DNA from: Isoperla grammatica
Lineage: Eukaryota; Arthropoda; Insecta; Plecoptera; Perlodidae
NCBI GenBank assembly: GCA_945910005.1
Contig: OX246749.1
Span: 24,390,934 to 24,454,933, forward strand
Direction of reading: 5' to 3'
DNA: 64,000 bases
In this document: positions 12,309-23,585 of the stretch, one piece after another
How the letters are laid out: every line of letters begins with the position of its first letter
How positions within the stretch are numbered: the stretch's first letter is position 1
Translations under genes and position numbers: made by a program
Notes under the pieces: model-generated
The model's database searches: none
Told to the model about the DNA's origin: nothing
What the model saw: the letters and a program-made list of their open reading frames with translations, nothing else

Positions 12309-14367
12309 CAAGTTCCGCGTACCGCGGCCTTGAGCCGCTAAACCTTGTGCGACTGCGTGTTATAGACATTTTGATACTTTTAAAAAAAAAATTGAAAAAA
12401 AAAAAAAATTGAAAAAAAAAATTTGATGTGAAAAAAAAAATATTGTTGGGAAAAAATTAAAGTACAAAAAGTATATACATCATGTAAAACCGTCGTGGGT
12501 ACTTACGGAAAGAAAGAAACTTGAAATTTGTGTGATTCTGAAAAAGTAAATAAAAAAATTCATGTTGGAAAATTTCCAAGTGTTTGAAAAATTTTCAAGT
12601 ACCCCACTTTTTGGAAAACTTGAAAAAGTTGAAAAAATTAAAAAATTTAAATTTTGGTAAAAAATTATTTCATGTTGAAAATTTTCTAAGTGTTGAACTT
12701 AACTCTGTATGCTAGCCACAACATTGGGTAATTTATCCTATATGCATCGTGTAACACGGGCGCCTATAAAAAGTCCGGGTTGAGATTTTTAGGTGATTTA
12801 AAGATCTCGTATATTTAATATTGAATTCCTTTTTATTTAAAAGTTGACAGAAAGTCTGTAAGTCATACAGGTCGCCTACAATAAGCCATTAAGGCCAAAT
12901 GTGCGTGTCGAAATTGATCATCTTGAGATTACATCAATGTATACGGCACCCCACCGTCGTCGTGTTTTGAGCTTTTTTGATAAAATAAAAACTAAACATA
13001 TTTCATTAAGAATGTCAAAAAGTAATTCCGAAGAAAAATTCCGAAAAAATTCATAACAAATTCGTACTTTTGGCGGTCAAAGACCAAAAAGTTGCATTCC
13101 CGCACGGTTAAAAGCTTCCCGGTACGTCCCGGTAAATGTGGCGTCAACAAAATTCACATGTAAAGAAAGGTATTGAAACGCACTTTCAGATGATATCAAA
13201 ATAATTTGTCCAATTACAAAACCATACATTTGGGGGACGTTCTAAGGCGAAAATTAAAAAATCAAAATTACACATTTGTCCAGAGTCGCCAAGACATGTA
13301 TGAGAACAAACGTGCCAGGGTACGTCACGGTACGTTCAATATGTCGTCAAAAGCCACGTGAGTTCAAAATACTGGCAAAAAAAAATAAAAAAAAATTCCA
13401 ACATGCTTTTTTTGAACATTAAAAAATTCTCATTTACAACTTCCGGCAAAAACACGGCACGGATGTAATCCGTTAAAGTACCGTAACTCGGACACCCGTT
13501 AAGATCTATTTTCAAAAGTAACGTTTTTATATAGAAAAAAGCCCATTTAATAATACTAAACACAACTTTGTATTTGATGACATTTTTAAAACACTTTTAA
13601 TATACAAAAACAAAACTTTTGTATACGTGTTTTTAGATCGCCGGGAAAAGTGCGTTGCGCGAACGTCTGTCATTCGGTTTAGGGGTGACTTTACAAAAAT
13701 GTTTTTTCATCCCCTTGTACGGGCAACTATTCAGCATCTGAATTTACAATAAAATCCCGGTCCTTTTTTTTTAATTTTGAAAAAAAAAATCAAAACTGAG
13801 ACCATGTTTCGAAAAATAGAAAAGTGCCCATAACTTTTGATCCGGGACGAAATTAAAAAAAGTGACCCCTAAGTCGCGGCGTATTTAAACCTTCATTACG
13901 ATGAAAAAGTCAAAAAAATTTGCAAAAAAAAAATGTGGGAGAAAAGTGCTAACAACCGATTTCAACGGCCGACGGTACCAAATGTACACAAATTGATTGG
14001 CGAAAGTTCCGGGACAAAATCAAACATTTTTAGTTGTGTAGTTGGTCAAAAGGTAAGCGCTGGATACTGTCGAAAAAAAAGTCGAAAAAGTTGATAGGGG
14101 CGAGGGGGATGACCGTTTTAAGAAAAAACACCAACATTGTAGTGTTTCGCACATGTTCATTTTAAACTCGTCAAAAGGGGTAGAAATAATGGGAAAAGTG
14201 AAAATCTAAAAATACCGTTGAAAAGGTGATTAAATTGCCGCAAAGTTGGTGTGGGTTGCAAGGGTCGCGGGGGGTCCGGGGGGGAGGGGGGGGCCGGGGG
14301 GGGGAGAGCGCGTGGAATACCATAGAACGGCCGTGAGGGTGTGGCTTAGCGTACTATTACTAGCAGA
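12309..14367 (-). mobile_element. Array unit 7, type A, 2059 bp
   Basis: Near-identical to unit 16, 27 kb away, including the cassette allele (13861-13979) and a minus-strand 75-codon frame. The left edge has GTGCGACTGCG instead of TTGCGACTTCG next to the hairpin, again shared with unit 16. TATA-like motif at 12768-12783, G-run at 14267-14305. As with unit 16, the next unit is type B, so the pair 7-8 parallels 16-17 at their junction. Confidence 0.86.
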
Positions 14368-14395
14368 CAAGACCGCTAAAGCGGCCTTGAGCCGC
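14368..14395 (-). other. Type B 3'-terminal hairpin and CTTG end (representative)
   Basis: Plus strand: CAAG (14368-14371), spacer ACCGCTAAA (14372-14380, 9 nt), stem GCGGC (14381-14385), loop CTTGA, stem GCCGC (14391-14395). Compared with type A, the spacer differs in sequence and length, but both hairpins survive: the terminal one unchanged and the alternative one as CCGC-TAAA-GCGG. Confidence 0.8.
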
Positions 14396-15368
14396 CGCTG
14401 GCGTCACTGTTGGGAAAAGTCACTTTTTGGAAAACTCGACTTTTTTGGAAAATGTCACTTATTTTTTTTTTTTTTTTTTTTTTTTTTTAGTCACTTTTTT
14501 GAAAACTTGTCGGTTGGAAAAAAGAAAAAAAAAATTGAAAAAAAAAAATTCGTGTTTGAAATTTTTCAAGTGATGGAAAAATTTTTCGAGTTTTTCCATG
14601 TACATTTTATGTTAATTGGTCGTAGATACTTATGTAAAGAAAGAAACTTGAAAGTTGTGTGATTCTGAAAAAAGTAAAAAAAAAATTAATGTTGAAAAAT
14701 TTCTAAGTGTTTGATAAATTTTCAAGTACCCCAGTTTTCACTTATTGGAAAACTCGGCATTTTGGGTAATTGTCACTTTTTTTTTTTTTTTTTCACTTTT
14801 TGAAAAACTTGTAAGTTGGAAAAAAGAAAAAGAAAAGAAAAAAAAAATCATGTTGTAAAATTTTTAAGTGATGAAAAAAAAAATTAAGAGTTTTCCTATG
14901 TACATGTCATGTCAAACTGTCGTTGATACTTATGTAAAGAAAGAAACTTAAAAATTGTGTGATTCTGAGAAAAGAAAAAAAAAATCATGTCGAAAAATTT
15001 CTAAGTGTCCGAAAAATTTTCAAGTACGACACTTTTTGGAAAACTTGTAAAAAGTTGAAAAAATTAAAAAATTAAAATTTTGGTAAAAAATTATTTTCAT
15101 GTCGAAAATTTTTAAAGTGATTGAATATTTTTCGAGTTTTTCTATGTACATTTCATGTTAAACTGTCGTAGATACTTGTGTAAAGAAAGAAACTTGAAAA
15201 TTGTGTGATTCTGAAAAAAGAAAAAAAAAATTCATGTTTAAAAATTTCTAAGTGTTAGAAAAATTTTCAAGTACCCCATTTTTGTGAGAACTTGAAAAAA
15301 GTTGAAAAAATGAAAAAATTTTAATTTTGGTAAAAAATTATTTTCATGTTGAAATTTTTTAAAGTGTT

Positions 15369-15456
15369 GGTTAGGTTAGGTTAGGTTAGGTTAGGTTAGG
15401 TTAGGTTAGGTTAGGTTTGGTTAGGTTAGGTTAGGTTAGGTTAGGTTAGGTTAGGT
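15369..15456 (+). repeat. TTAGG short tandem repeat in unit 8
   Basis: About 17 copies of GGTTA with one variant (GGTTT). It sits inside a type B unit and joins directly to element sequence on both sides. It matches the arthropod-type telomere repeat, but it is interstitial. Confidence 0.9.
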
Positions 15457-17543
15457 AAATGTTAGAAAAATTTTCAAGTTCAACTATTTACATTTCCGCA
15501 CGTTCAAAAGCTTCCCGGTACGTCCCAATTTTCGTTAAAAATTTCTAAGTGTTTGAAAAATTTTCAAGTACCCAATTTTTTGTGAAACTTGAAAATAATT
15601 GAAAAAATGCAAAATTTAAAATGTTGGAAAAAATTATTTTCAGGTTGAAAATTTTTAAAGTGTTAGAAAAATTTTCGAGTTCAACTATTTACATTTCCGC
15701 ACGTTCAAAAGCTTCCCGGTACGTCCCAGTAAATGTGTCGTCAATGAAGCGAACATGTCCAGAAAGGTATTGAAACGCACTTTCAGATGATACCAAAATG
15801 GATTGTCCAACTTCAAAACGATACATTTGGGGGACGTTCAAAAACGAAAATTAAAAAATCAAAATTACACAATTGACGCTGATCGCCGAGACATGTATGA
15901 GAAAAAACGTGCCAGGGCACGTCCGGGTACGTTCAATATGTCGTAAATAGGCACGGGAGTTCATAAAAGTGGTCAAAAAAAATTAAAAAAAATTCCAACA
16001 TGCTTTTTTACGACATTGAAAAATTCTCATAGACAAATTCCGGCAAAAACACGGCACGCATGAAATCCGTTAAAGCACCGTAACTCGGACTTCCGTAAAG
16101 TCTAATTTTTGATGTTAACATTTTTTAATAGACAAATGTCCAGTTATTAACACTAAACACAAAATTTGGTTCAATGGGATATTTAAAACACCTTTAATAT
16201 ACAAAACAAAAACTTTTGTATGCGTGTTTTTAGATCGCCGTGAAAAGTGCCTTGCGCGAACGTCTGTCATTCGGTTAGGGGGTGACTTTTCGAAAATGTT
16301 TCTTCATCCCCCTGTACGGGCAAGCTTTCAGCATCGGCCTAAAGAAAAAAAAACCATTTCGAAAGTACCAACTTGACGCAAAAAAATCAAAACTGAAGCC
16401 GTGTAGTGAAAATGGAAAAGTGCCCATAACTAAGCATCCGGGACGAAATTCAAAAAAGTGACCCCTGATCCTGGTCGTTTCTCAAAGTCCTTTAAGATGA
16501 AAAAGTCAATTCTATTCGGAAACAAAAAATACGGAACATAATCTGTACACAACGATTTTATCGGCACACATTACAAAATGTTCACAATTTGATTGACGAA
16601 AGTTCCGGGACAAATCCAAAAAATTTCCAAAATGTAGTTACCCAGATGGTAAGCGTCGGTAACAAAACAAAAACGAACGTTATATCTCGTTTGGTTCGAC
16701 GGGCAGAGTCGTTTGAATGTGACACGTTAAAAACGTACCAAAATCGTCACATCCAGAATTCGAAAATTGTTCGTTTTTGGGTGCAAATAACTTTTTATCG
16801 GGGCACTTTTTCCGAAAAAAGTTCATGACAAAAAGATGCTCCATTCAATTGTAATCACCCTTAAAGAGTCAAAACTGTCCCAAAAAAATCATTACTATTT
16901 TTTACAATTTTTACCGCAAAACAACTGACCCAAATACGCACACTTTTCAACATTAAACACGTCTGGAATACGTGAAGACGTGCACGGACGTACTCGCAAA
17001 AAATACCCACGTGTAGCCAAAAGCACGACGATGAAGACTGTAGCGACAGATTGGGGAAAAAACTCACTTTCGAGGGCATGCCGAGGTGCGGGGAAAACGG
17101 AAATGCCGCCTGTAGCTCGAGGTTCGGGGACCACCGAAAAGATGGAATATAGAAAAACAAATTGAAAAAAAAAAATCGTGTAGAAAAATTTTAAAGTGAT
17201 GGAAAAATGTTTGAGTTTTTCTTTGTACATGTCATGTCAAACTGTCGTAGATACTTGAAAGTTGTGTGATTCTGAAAAAAGAAAAAAAAAATTCATGTTG
17301 ACAAATTTCTAAGTGTTTGAAAAATTTTTAAGTACCCCATTTTTCGGACAAACTTAAAAAAAATTGAAAAAATTTAAAAATTAAAATGTGTGAAAAAAAT
17401 TATTTCCATGTTGAAAATTTTTAAAATTATTGAAAAATTTTCGAGTTTTTCTATGTACATGTTAATTGGTCGTAGATACTTATTTTAAGAAAGAAACTTG
17501 AAAGTTGTGTGATTCTGAAAAAAGAAAAAAAAAAATTCATGTT

Positions 17544-17943
17544 CAAAAATTTCTAAGTGTTTGAAAAATTTTCAAGTACCCCATATTTTGTAAAGCTTGA
17601 AAAAAGTTGAAAAGATTGAAAAATTAAAATTTTCGTAAAAAATTATTTTCATGTTGAAAATTTTTAAAGACTTAGAAAATGTGAGAATCGAATCGAGGAC
17701 CCATATGACACTGGACACTTGAACTCTGTATGCTATGCTACAACAAAAATTTCTAAGTGTTTGAAAAATTTTCAAGTACCCCATATTTTGTAAAGCTTGA
17801 AAAAAGTTGAAAAGATTGAAAAATTAAAATTTTCGTAAAAAATTATTTTCATGTTGAAAATTTTTAAAGACTTAGAAAATGTGAGAATCGAATCGAGGAC
17901 CCATATGACACTGGACACTTGAACTCTGTATGCTATGCTACAA
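17544..17943 (+). repeat. Exact 200-bp tandem duplication
   Basis: Positions 17544-17743 and 17744-17943 read the same as far as I can compare, starting at caaaaatttctaagtg and ending at gctatgctacaa. It lies in the second copy of unit 8 and includes the gattcgaatc-like palindromic segment (altered here to gaatcgaatc). Confidence 0.85.
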
Positions 17944-19775
17944 CATTGGGCATTTTATTCGTTAAGCATCGTGTAACACGGGCGCCTATAAAAAGTTCGG
18001 GTTGACCTTTTTTGGTGATTTAAAGATCTCGTATATTTAATATTGAATCCCGTTTTATTAAAAAGTTAACACAAAGTCTGTAAGTCATACTAAGCGCCCA
18101 CAATTGGCCACCAAAGACAAAAATGAGTGTCGAAATTGATCATCTTCAGATTACATTGATGTATACGGAACCCCACCGTCGTCGGGATTTGAGCTTTTTC
18201 GATAAAATAAAAAGTAAAGATATTTCATTAACAATGTAAAAAAGTAATTCCGAAGAAAAATTCCGGAAAAATTCATAACAACTTCGTAGTTTGGGCGGTC
18301 AAAAACCAAAAAGTTGAATTCCCGTACGTTCAAAAGCTTCCAGGTACGTCCCGGAAAATGTGTTGTCAATGAAATGCACATGTAAAGAAAGGTAATGAAA
18401 ATTTCTTTCAGACGATACCAAAATGGATTGTCCGAATTTAAAACGGTACATTTGGGGGACGTTCTAAGACGAAAATTAAAAATCAAAAATCACAAAAATG
18501 ACGCTGATCGCCGAGACATGTATGAGAAATAACGTGCCAGGGCACGTCCAAGTACGTTCAAAATGTTGTAAATAGCCACGGGAGTTCATAAAAGTTGTCA
18601 AAAAAAATAAAAAAAAATTCCAACATGCTTTTTTACGACATTGAAAAATTCTCATAGACAAATTCTCGCAAAAACACGGCACGGATGAAATCCGTTAAAG
18701 CACCGTAACTCGGACACCCGTAAAGTCTAATTTTTGATGTTAACATTTTTAATTAGACAAATGTCCAGTTATTGAAACTAAACACAAAATTTGGTTCTAT
18801 GGCATATTTAAAACACCTTTAATATACAAAACAAAAACGTTTGTATGCGTGTTTTTAGATCGCCGTGAAAAGTGCCTTGCGCGAACGTCTGTCATTCGGT
18901 AAGGGGGTGACTTTTCAAAAATGTTTTTTCATCCCCCTGTACGGGCAAGCTGTCAGCATCGGACTAAAGAAAAAAAACCCATTTCAAAAGTACCAACTTG
19001 ACGCAAAAAAATCAAAACTAAAGCCGTGTCGTGAAAATCGAAAAGTGCCCATAACTAAGCATCCGGGACGAAATTCAAAAATTTGACCGATGCGCAACTG
19101 TATTTTTATTTGTTCTTTTAGTTGAAAAAGTCGAGAAAGTTTTTAACGAAAAACTGTGGAAAAAATCTGGTACCGTCACTTTTTAAAAACGCACATAACC
19201 AAATGTTCACAATTTGATTTCCGAAAGTTCCGGGACGATTCAAAAAAATTTCAAAACCCAGTTACCCAAAGGGTAAGCGCCGGTAACGAAACAAAAACGA
19301 ACGTTATATCTCGTTTGGTTCGACGGGCAGAGTCGTTTGAATGTAACACGTTAAAAACGTACCAAAATCGACAAATTCAAAATTCGAAAATTGTTCATTT
19401 TTGGGTGCAAATAACTTTTTATCGGGACACTTTTCACGAAAAATTTTCATGTCAAAAAGATGCTCCATTCAATTGTTTTCACACTTAAAGAGTCAAAAAT
19501 GTCCCCAGAAAAACATTCTTATTTTTTACAATTTTTACCGCACTTTGACAACGCAAAATACGCACACTTTTCGACATTAAACACGTCCGACGTACGTGAA
19601 GACGTGAACGGACGTACTCGAAAAAAATACCCACGTGTAGAGAAAAGCACGACAATGAAAACTGTAGCGACAGTTCGGGGAAAAATTCACTTTTGTGGGG
19701 CCCCCGATGGTCTGGGGAAAACCGAAAAGCCGCGCTTTGCTCGAGGGCGGGGACCACCGAAAGATTGACTATAGA

Positions 19776-19864
19776 CAAGACCGCTAAAGCGGCCTTGAGC
19801 CGCCGCTGGCGTCACTGTTGGGAAAAGTCACTTGTTGGAAAACTCGACTTTTTTGGGATGAGTC

Positions 19865-19903
<39 letters not shown>

Positions 19904-22900
19904 TCACTTTTTGGAAAACTTGTCTTTTGGAAAAAAGAAAAAAAAAAAATTGAAAAAAAAAAATTCATGTTGAAAATTTTTAAAGTGATTGAAAAATTTT
20001 CGAGTTTTTCCATGTACATTTTATGTAAAACTGTCGTAGATACTTATGTAAAGAAAGAAACTAGAAAGTTGTGAGATTCTGAAAAAAGTAAAAAAAAAAT
20101 TAATGTTGAAAAATTTCTAAGTGTTTGACAAATTTTCAAGTAACCCAGTTTTCACTTATTTGAAAACTCGGCATTTTGGGTAATTGTCGCTTTTTTTTTT
20201 TTTTTTTTGTCACTTTTTGAAAACTTGTAAGTTGGAAAAAAGAAAAAGAAAGAAAAAAAAAAAGCATGTTGAAAATTTTTAAAGTGATGAAAAAAAAATG
20301 TAGAGTTTTCCTATGTACATGTCATGTCAAACTGTCGTAGAAACTTATGTAAAGAAAGAAACTTAAAAAAAATTGTGTGAGTCTGAGAAAAGAAAAAAAA
20401 AACATGTTGAAAAATTTGTAAGTGTTTGAAAAATTTTCAAGTAAGCCACTTTTTGGAAAACTTGAAAAAAGTTGAAAAAATGGAAAAATTAAAATTTTGG
20501 TAAAAAATTATTTTCATGTCGAAAATTTTTAAAGTGATTGAATATTTTTCGAGTTTTTCTATGTTCATTTCATGTTAAACTGTCGTAGATACTTGTGTCA
20601 AGAAAGAAACTTGAAAATTGTGTGATGCTGTAAAAAGAAAAAAAAAAGTTCATGTTTAAAAATTTCTAAGTGTTAGAAAAATTTTCAAGTACCCCATTTT
20701 TGTGAATACTTGAAAAAAGTTGAAAAAATTAAAAAATTAAAATTTTGGTAAAAAATTAATTTCATGTTGAAAATTTTTAAAGTGTTGGGTTAGGTTAGGT
20801 TGGGTTAGGTTAGGTTAGGTTAGGTTAGGTTAGGTTAGGTTAGGTTAGGTTAGGTAAGGTTAGGTTAGGTTAGGTAAGTGTTAGAAAAATTTTCGAGTTC
20901 AACTATTTACATTTCCGTACGTTCAAACGCTTCCCGGTACGTCCCAGTAAATGTGTCGTCAATGAAGCGAACATGTACAGAAAGGTATTGAAACGCACTT
21001 TCAGATAATACCAAAATGGATTGCCCAACTTCTAAACGGGACATTTGGGGGACGTTCAAAAACGAAAATTAAAAAATCAAAATTACACAATTAGTCAGAG
21101 TCGCTCAGACATGTATGTAAAATAACGTGACAGGGTACGTCCGGGTACGTTCAATATGTCGTCAATAGCCACGTGAGTTCAAACTTGTGACAAAAAAAAA
21201 TAAAAAAAAATTTCAACATGCTTTTTTATGACATTGAAAAATTCTCATAGACAAATTCCGGCAAAAACACGGCACGCATGAAATCAGTTAAAGCACCGTA
21301 ACTTGGACACCCGTAAAGTCTAATTTTTGATGTTAACAATTTCTTATAGATAATTGTCCATTTATTGATACTAAATACAAATTTTTGTTGTATGGCATAT
21401 TTAAAACACCTTTAATATACAAAACAAAAGCTTTTGTACGCGTGTTTTTAGATCGCCGTAAAAAGTGCCTTGCGCGAACGTCTGTCATTCGGATTAGGGG
21501 TGACTTTTCGAAAATGTTTTTTCATCCCCCTAAACGGGCAAGTATTCAGCATCTGCTTAAAGAAAAAAAACCCATTTCGAAAGTACCAACTTGACGCAAA
21601 AAAATCAAAACTGAAACCGTGTAGTGAAAATAGAAAAGTGCCCATAACTAAGCATCCGGGACGAAATTCAATATTTCACGAGTATATATTCTAGAATTAT
21701 GGTAATCCTTTAAAATAAAAAAGTTGAGAAAGTTTTCAAACAAAAAATGTGGGAGAAAATTGGTACCGCTTCTTTTTAAAACGCACGCGACCAAATGTAT
21801 ACGATAAGTGTGCCGAAAGTTCCGGGACGATTCGAAAAAAATTCAAAATTGTAGTTACCCAAATGGTAACCGATGGTAACGAAACAAAAATTAATGTTAT
21901 ATCTCGTTTGGTTCGACGGGCAGGGCCGTTCGAATGTGACACGTTAATAACGTACTAAGGTCGTAAAATCCAGATTTCAAAGGCAATCGAAATCAAAAAA
22001 GTAGCATTCTCGCACGTTCAAAAGCTTACCGGTACGTCCCGGTAGGTGTGACGTCAACACAATGAACATGTACAGAAAGGTATTTAAACGCACTTTCAGA
22101 TGATACCAAAATAGATTGTCCAATTTCAAAACGGGACATTTGGGACACGTTCTAAGGCGAAAATTAAAAAATCAAAATTACACTTCTAAAAGTATCTGCC
22201 AGAAAATATCGTAGACGGTACGTGCCGGGTACGTCCGGGTGCGTTTAATATGACGTCAATAGCCCAAAAGCTACACCATTTTGGTCAAAAAAAATAAAAA
22301 AAAATTCCAACATGCTTTTTTACGACATTGAAAAATTCTCATAGACAAATTCCGGCAAAAACACGGCACGCATGAAATCCGTTAAAGCTTTGTAACTCGG
22401 ACACCCGTAAAGTCTAATTTTTGAGGTTATCATTTAAAGATAGACAAATGTCCAGTTATTGATACTAAATACAAAGTTTTGTTGTATGACATTTTTAAAC
22501 ACTTTAAATATACAAAACAAAAACTTTTGTATGCGTGTTTTTAGATCGCCGTGAAAAGTGCGTTGCGCGAACGTCTGTCATTCGGTAAGGGGGTGACTTT
22601 TCGAAAATGTTTCTTCATCCCCCTGTACGGGCAAGCTTTGAGCATCGGCCTAAAGAAAAAAAACCCATTTCGAAAGTACCAACATGACGAAAAAAAATCA
22701 CGACTGAAACCGTGTAGTGAAAATCGAAAAGTGCCCATAACTAAGCAACAGGGACGAAATTCAAAAATTTGACCGATGCGTCCGGACAAATCCGTAGGAC
22801 CTTTAAAATGAAAAAGTCAATTTTAATCGAAAACAAAAAATACGGAAGAAAATCTGTACACAACGATTTTATCGGCACACATTACAAAATGTTCACAATT

Positions 22901-23460
22901 TGATTGACGAAAGTTCCGGGACAAATCCAAAAAATTTCAAAACCCAGTTACCCAAAGAGTAAACGTCGGTAACAAAACAAACCCGAATGTCATATCTCGT
23001 TTGGTTCGACAGGCAGGGCCGTTTGAATGTGACGCGTTAAAAAGGTACCAAAATCGTCAAATCAAAAATTCGAAAATTTTTCGTTTTTGGATGCAAATAA
23101 CTTTTTATCGGGACACTTTTCACGAAAAAGTTTCATGACAAAAAGATGTCCCAATCAATTCTTATTATACATAAAGAGTCAAAAAAATTCCCAAAAAAAC
23201 ATTCTTATTTTTTACAATTTTTACCGCACTTGGACATAGCCAAATACGCACACTTTTCGACATTAAACACGTCGGTGGTGGAAAAGTTGAGGCGGTAGAA
23301 AGTCAAAAAAAATACCCACGTGTAGAGAAAAGCACGACGATGAAAACTGTAGCGACAGTTCGGGGAAAAATTCACTTTTGTGGGGCCCCCGATGGTCTGG
23401 GGAAAACCGAAAAGCCGCGCTTTGCTCGAGGGCGGGGACCACCGAAAGATGGTATATAGA
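19776..23460 (-). mobile_element. Array unit 9, type B, 3685 bp, duplicated central module
   Basis: B-type head, T-run at about 19867-19901, several A-rich sub-repeats, a TTAGG tract at 20786-20876, then two copies of a ~1.08-kb central module (recognisable by the block around 21450 and again around 22535). It ends in the B-type 5' terminus. The TATA-like segment is missing: the sequence jumps from the TTAGG tract to the block that normally lies a few hundred bases further on. Confidence 0.83.
20786..20876 (+). repeat. TTAGG short tandem repeat in unit 9
   Basis: About 18 copies with variants (GGTTG, GGTAA). Same place within the B unit as the tract in unit 8, so it was probably inherited with the element rather than added twice. 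Confidence 0.9.
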
Positions 23461-23549
23461 CAAGACCGCTAAAGCGGCCTTGAGCCGCCGCTGGCGTCAC
23501 TGTTTGGGCACGTCACTTTATGGAAAACTCGACTTTTTTGGAAAATGTC

Positions 23550-23585
<36 letters not shown>

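Larger units (their letters stand above)
14368..19775 (-). mobile_element. Array unit 8, type B, 5408 bp: two B copies fused
   Basis: It starts with the B-type head (CAAG 14368-14371, hairpin 14381-14395) and a T-run at about 14462-14488. A B-type 5' end occurs inside it at about 17100-17153 (gatggaatataga), but the following copy has lost its CAAG/hairpin head and continues directly into A-rich sequence. It is therefore two B copies (14368-17153 and 17154-19775) with a deleted junction. The first copy holds a TTAGG tract and lacks the TATA-like segment. The second has the TATA-like motif at 17980-17995 and an exact 200-bp duplication at 17544-17943. Confidence 0.8.

Noticed and set aside
15369..20876. 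TTAGG tracts as a chromosome end
   Set aside because: Each is under 100 bp, in the same orientation, flanked on both sides by transposon sequence and embedded in the array.
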